From: Alphaproteobacteria bacterium
GTDB lineage: Bacteria; Pseudomonadota; Alphaproteobacteria; Rhizobiales; Hyphomicrobiaceae
Direction: 5' to 3'
DNA: 9,968 bases
Assembly (NCBI GenBank): GCA_005888525.1
Contig: VBAB01000298.1
Span: forward strand, 1-9,968
Position numbers and translations under genes: made by a program. The notes beneath the pieces are model-generated. The model ran no database searches, was not told where the DNA came from, and was given only the letters and a program-made list of their open reading frames with translations. This document shows positions 6,583-9,968 of this stretch, piece after piece. Position 1 is the stretch's first letter; every line of letters begins with the position of its first letter.

Positions 6583-6826
6583 CGGTCTCACGCATCGGTT
6601 GACACGCCGGAGCGGCGCGGGGCCCTCATATCATGGGGCTCGCCGGGCCAACAAGGCAGGTTATGGCCAAAGTAAAAGAACACACAGGATATGCGGATAT
6701 TGCCTGGGGGAACCGTCACCGCCGGCGCGCACCGCCCAACTGGACCGGCAAGGCATATGAGGCATATGGTGTGACCTGCACCCGGCAGATCGATCCACGG
6801 CGCAGCAACGGCAAGGGACGAGGCAG
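6583..6826. promoter_or_regulatory. Divergent glyA/fabI control region
   Basis: About 240 bases between divergently transcribed glyA and fabI, so both promoters should be here. A possible minus-strand glyA promoter is TTGTTG (6649-6654) and TATGAG (6625-6630), 18 bases apart. A possible fabI promoter is TGGACC (6741-6746) and TATGGT (6765-6770), 18 apart. Both are poor matches and inferred only. A 9-base tandem duplication, AGGCATATG twice (6751-6768), each copy containing the palindrome CATATG, overlaps the suggested fabI -10. Another close repeat, GGATAT twice (6687-6692, 6695-6700), lies further upstream. These could be operator half-sites. A short open frame (ATG at 6663, stop 6828-6830) also crosses the region; see findings. 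Confidence 0.4.
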
Positions 6827-7675
<849 letters not shown>

Positions 7676-7806
7676 GCTGAGTTCTGGCACTTGCCGGACG
7701 CATCCTCTCCGCGAAGGGCAGTGCGCAGTCACCGGCTGGAGCCGCGGCGGCTGCAGGTTCTCGGCAAGGGACGATAAATACGTTCCCACAAAGCCCGATA
7801 TCAGAG

Positions 7807-7834
7807 ATGTATTTTCTTTTTATCCTGAATACAT
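7807..7834. promoter_or_regulatory. Operator-like dyad upstream of the exporter gene
   Basis: A perfect 7-bp inverted repeat, ATGTATT (7807-7813) and AATACAT (7828-7834), with a 14-base spacer. The half-sites are 21 bases centre to centre, two helical turns on one DNA face. It ends at the first base of a candidate -35 box, a position typical of an activator or repressor site. No regulator gene lies beside it in this window. In an AT-rich spacer such a dyad can arise by chance. Confidence 0.35.
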
Positions 7835-7863
7835 TGACGTTCATTAGCAAATATTTCTAATTT
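7834..7863 (+). promoter_or_regulatory. Candidate sigma-70-type promoter for the exporter gene
   Basis: TTGACG (7834-7839) resembles a -35 box. The AT-rich stretch to 7863 offers a -10 at TAATTT (7858-7863, spacing 18) or TCTAAT (7856-7861, spacing 16). It sits in a spacer (about 7775-7880) that is sharply more AT-rich than the surrounding genes. The transcript would start about 20 bases before the start codon. The rest of the fabI-exporter gap (7676-7775) is GC-rich, with only weak inverted repeats (e.g. CTTGCCG at 7690-7696 with CGGCAAG at 7762-7768) and no T-run, so I cannot support a terminator there. Confidence 0.45.
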
Positions 7864-7890
7864 CTATGTCCTCGAAATGAGGAGGCGCTC

Positions 7891-9375
7891 ATGAGTCAGC
7901 AGGCGGCCACCGCAGAAACATCGACATCGGATGGATCTACGTCCCCCTGGACGGAGGACTGGCTTGCCGTCGCCGCCGGCTTCGTGGTCTTCCTCCTGGC
8001 GCTCGCACTTCTCTTCGGCGGCAACCTTCTGGGCTGGGCAACGGCCCCCAGGACCTGGCTGGAGATCGGCAAGTCGGTGCGTCCCGCTTCCCCTGCGTAC
8101 GCCCAGCTCGAGCCGGCGGTCCTGCTGCTGATGACCTACGGGTTCGTTCTCGTCCTGATGACGATCGGCGCAGCCCTCCTGCGCCGGAGCATCGTGAAGT
8201 TCGTGGCGGGCTTCACGGTCGTGTTCTGGCTCTCGTACTTGTGCTGGGTGCTCGGCAACTATGCCTACATCGCGGTCACGACCCCCGCCGAGATGCAGCG
8301 GCTCGGGATGGCGTGGTCGCTGCGCCTGACCGGCGAGTTCGGTTATGTCGCAGCCCTTCTCGTCGGGCTCGCCATCGCCAATCTGACGCCGGCCTTGGCA
8401 AATTGGCTGAACGAGGCCGCACGTGCGGAGCTCTACATCAAGACCGCCATCGTCATCCTCGGCGGCACCGTGGGCGTCAAGGCGGCAGAGCAGCTCGGCC
8501 TCGCCTCCTCAGTGATGTGGCGCGGGCTGGCGGCAATCATCGAGGCCTATCTGATCTATTGGGCGGTAGTCTACTTCGTAGCCCGCAAGTGGTTCGGCTT
8601 CAGCCGTGAATGGGCAGCGCCGCTCGCCTCGGGCATCTCCATCTGCGGCGTCTCGGCGGCTATCGCCACCGCCGGAGCCATCCGCGCGCGGCCCATGGTC
8701 GCCGTGATGGTGTCTTCCCTCGTCGTGGTGTTCGCCATGGTCGAGCTGCTGGTGTTGCCGTTCGCGGCGCGCACATTCCTGGGCGACCAGCCGCTCGTCG
8801 CCGCCGCGTGGATGGGATTGGCCGTGAAGACCGACGGCGCCGCGGTCGCCAGCGGCGCGATCACGGAGGCGCTCATCTATGCCGACGCAGCTGCCCAGGG
8901 CATCAAGTACGACAAGGGCTGGATCGTCGGCACGACCACGACGATCAAGATCTTCATCGACATCTTCATCGGCATTTGGGCGTTCATCCTGGCCTATATC
9001 TGGGCGCGCCACATCGAGCCGCGCCGCCCAGGCGATGAGCTGCGCGGCGGCGAAATCTGGGAGCGGTTCCCCAAATTCGTGCTGGGCTTCGTCGCGACCT
9101 TCCTGATCGTCTTGCTGATCGGCCTGAGCTCCAGCGCAGCCTCGCTCAAGACCCTAAACGCCGCCATGGATCAGGCCAACGTGTTCCGTCAGCTGTTCTT
9201 CGTCCTCACCTTCTTCTCGATTGGACTGATGTCGGATCTGCGGCTGCTCTGGCAGGAAGGCATCGCCAGATTGGCGGCGGTGTACGTCGTCTCTCTGTTC
9301 GGTTTCGTGATCTGGGTCGGGCTGCTCATTTCATGGATCTTTTTCCACGGCTTGAAACCGCCGATAGCCGGCTGA
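7891..9375 (+). CDS. Putative sulfate exporter family transporter (YeiH-like membrane protein)
   Basis: 494 residues, strongly hydrophobic, with about 11-13 predicted membrane spans by eye (for example about 26-48, 76-97, 103-125, 148-168, 211-231, 268-291, 350-372, 396-416, 461-486). The signature GISICGVSAAIATAGAI (248-264) matches the conserved small-residue/cysteine motif of the YeiH (UPF0324, Cons_hypoth698) family, annotated as putative sulfate exporters; transport substrate and direction are poorly established. WMGLAVKTDGAAVASGA (307-323) and TTTTIKIFIDIFIGIWAF (348-365) fit the second conserved half. The protein is far longer than E. coli YeiH (about 350). The extra material is largely N-terminal (about 1-145), including a polar Ser/Thr-rich start and two or three added helices. 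The start ATG at 7891 has an excellent Shine-Dalgarno, TGAGGAGG (7878-7885). A 56-residue membrane protein follows 19 bases downstream. Confidence 0.85.
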   Translation: MSQQAATAETSTSDGSTSPWTEDWLAVAAGFVVFLLALALLFGGNLLGWATAPRTWLEIGKSVRPASPAYAQLEPAVLLLMTYGFVLVLMTIGAALLRRSIVKFVAGFTVVFWLSYLCWVLGNYAYIAVTTPAEMQRLGMAWSLRLTGEFGYVAALLVGLAIANLTPALANWLNEAARAELYIKTAIVILGGTVGVKAAEQLGLASSVMWRGLAAIIEAYLIYWAVVYFVARKWFGFSREWAAPLASGISICGVSAAIATAGAIRARPMVAVMVSSLVVVFAMVELLVLPFAARTFLGDQPLVAAAWMGLAVKTDGAAVASGAITEALIYADAAAQGIKYDKGWIVGTTTTIKIFIDIFIGIWAFILAYIWARHIEPRRPGDELRGGEIWERFPKFVLGFVATFLIVLLIGLSSSAASLKTLNAAMDQANVFRQLFFVLTFFSIGLMSDLRLLWQEGIARLAAVYVVSLFGFVIWVGLLISWIFFHGLKPPIAG

Positions 9376-9394
9376 AGCGCGAGGGAGGCGAGCA

Positions 9395-9565
9395 ATGGCG
9401 AGCGACAACGACAAGCCGCGCATCGGCGAGGAAATCCGCAAGATGGAGGCCGAGCCGCTGCTGCCCATCGAAAAGAAGCTGATCGCGTGGAGCCTGATCC
9501 TCGGCGTGGTGTTGCTGGCCGTGCTGGTCTGGACCGGCAACTCCTCATTGCCCATCGGGCGGTGA
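9395..9565 (+). CDS. Small single-pass membrane protein of unknown function, downstream of the exporter
   Basis: 56 residues: MASDNDKPRIGEEIRKMEAE, then PLLPIEKKLIAW, a hydrophobic segment SLILGVVLLAVLVW (about 33-46) and a short tail ending SLPIGR. The layout is a charged N-terminal helix of about 28 residues, one membrane span and about 10 outside residues; the positive KK before the span suggests N-in topology. I do not recognise the family. Evidence that it is real: a strong Shine-Dalgarno, GGGAGG (9383-9388), six bases before the ATG; position 19 bases after the exporter stop on the same strand; GC-rich third positions like its neighbours; and a coherent membrane segment. It may be an accessory or stabilising partner of the transporter (inference). 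It is short enough for gene callers to miss. Confidence 0.7.
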   Translation: MASDNDKPRIGEEIRKMEAEPLLPIEKKLIAWSLILGVVLLAVLVWTGNSSLPIGR

Positions 9566-9568
9566 CGC

Positions 9569-9587
9569 GGCAGTTTGGAGAGCTGCC
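9569..9587. terminator. Weak hairpin between convergent genes
   Basis: GGCAG (9569-9573) pairs with CTGCC (9583-9587), extended inward by a G-U and a T-A pair around a 5-base loop. It lies 3 bases after the stop of the small membrane protein and 21 bases beyond the end of the convergent secreted-protein gene, where a shared terminator would be expected. Neither strand has a following T-run, so function as an intrinsic terminator is doubtful. Confidence 0.25.
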
Positions 9588-9608
9588 CAAAGGCGGGTAG
9601 GAGTGCCC

Positions 9609-9947
9609 TCAGCGCCACCGGCGCGCGCAGCGCTCGCCGAACCACGAGCCCGGTCGGTCGCAAGAGGCCCTGTAGGCACGATAGCGCCTGGCCTCGCGAC
9701 TGTCGGAGTAGGCGTAGACCCGCGGGCCGGCGGCGTAATAGCCGTACACCCTGGGGAGCGGGGCAACGTACCTGAAGCCGACACCCGGAATATAGACGGC
9801 GCCGTTGGGGCTCGCGGCTCGCGGCACCTCGCCGGTATCGACCGGGGGAGCGTCGCGGGGTTGCGTCACTTGCGCCGAAGCGCCCGCCGAGAGGCCCAGG
9901 AGGCCTGCGCCCGCTGCCAGAGCAGCGATCACGATCGCCCGGCCCAT
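9609..9947 (-). CDS. Small secreted protein of unknown function
   Basis: 112 residues. The N-terminus MGRAIVIAALAAGAGLLGLS followed by AGASA-QV is a textbook Sec signal peptide with cleavage after about residue 25 (A-S-A), so the mature protein of about 87 residues should be periplasmic or outside. The mature part is Pro-rich first (PRDAPPVDTGEVPRAASP), then Tyr- and Arg-rich (YVAPLPRVYGYYAAGPRVYA, about 60-79), ending in SREARRYRAYRAS and two cysteines (in RASCDRPGSWFGERCARRW) that may form a disulfide. I do not recognise a named domain. The composition recalls the small basic Tyr-rich secreted proteins common in alphaproteobacteria, but I saw no diagnostic match to BA14K. The start ATG at 9947 has AGGAG (9955-9959) seven bases upstream. 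It is convergent with the exporter unit and probably separately transcribed. Confidence 0.72.
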   Translation of the reverse strand: MGRAIVIAALAAGAGLLGLSAGASAQVTQPRDAPPVDTGEVPRAASPNGAVYIPGVGFRYVAPLPRVYGYYAAGPRVYAYSDSREARRYRAYRASCDRPGSWFGERCARRWR

Positions 9948-9968
9948 GGTGGCACTCCTACTGGTCTG

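Noticed and set aside
5599..6675. 358-codon plus-strand open frame opposite glyA
   Set aside because: The minus strand carries unmistakable SHMT motifs throughout; the plus-strand translation is an antisense shadow.

Overview
The window is GC-rich chromosomal DNA of alphaproteobacterial type. The evidence is the order glyA-nrdR-ribD-ribE-ribB-ribH-nusB on one strand, a RibB fused to a degenerate RibA domain, an alphaproteobacterial-style FabI, and REP-like palindromes of a kind I recall from Hyphomicrobiales/Rhodospirillales-type genomes (from memory, not searched). The genus cannot be named from sequence alone.

Left and centre (about 61-6591, all minus strand, so transcription runs right to left): glyA (serine hydroxymethyltransferase, broken by a frameshift near 5589-5592), nrdR (ribonucleotide reductase repressor), ribD, a small hotdog-fold (4HBT) acyl-CoA thioesterase, ribE (riboflavin synthase), ribBX (DHBP synthase plus degenerate GTP cyclohydrolase II domain), ribH (lumazine synthase) and nusB (antitermination factor). 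The genes are tightly packed: ribD/thioesterase, ribE/ribBX and ribH/nusB overlap by 4 bases, and ribBX to ribH leaves 5 bases. The only larger gaps are filled by two copies, in the same orientation, of a compound palindromic repeat of about 119 bp (2897-3015 and 5171-5288), which bracket nrdR-ribD-thioesterase. A separate GC-rich palindrome (61-90) follows nusB. RibD, RibB, RibH and RibE cover most of the path to riboflavin. The GTP cyclohydrolase II step is not convincingly encoded here, because the RibA-like domain has no cysteine and lacks the catalytic motifs, so that enzyme must lie elsewhere.

Right part: a divergent control region (6583-6826) separates glyA from fabI (enoyl-ACP reductase, plus strand). 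An unusually AT-rich spacer (about 7775-7880) with a plausible promoter and an operator-like dyad precedes a membrane protein of the YeiH/putative sulfate exporter family (7891-9375). Directly behind it sits a small single-membrane-span protein of 56 residues (9395-9565) with its own Shine-Dalgarno. The window ends with a convergent minus-strand gene for a small secreted protein of unknown function (9609-9947).

Most of the window is housekeeping. The points most worth a second look are the broken glyA, the RibBX architecture, the thioesterase embedded in the riboflavin operon, the paired repeats, and the exporter/small membrane protein unit with its AT-rich promoter. I see no CRISPR array, tRNA, rRNA, transposase or phage gene.
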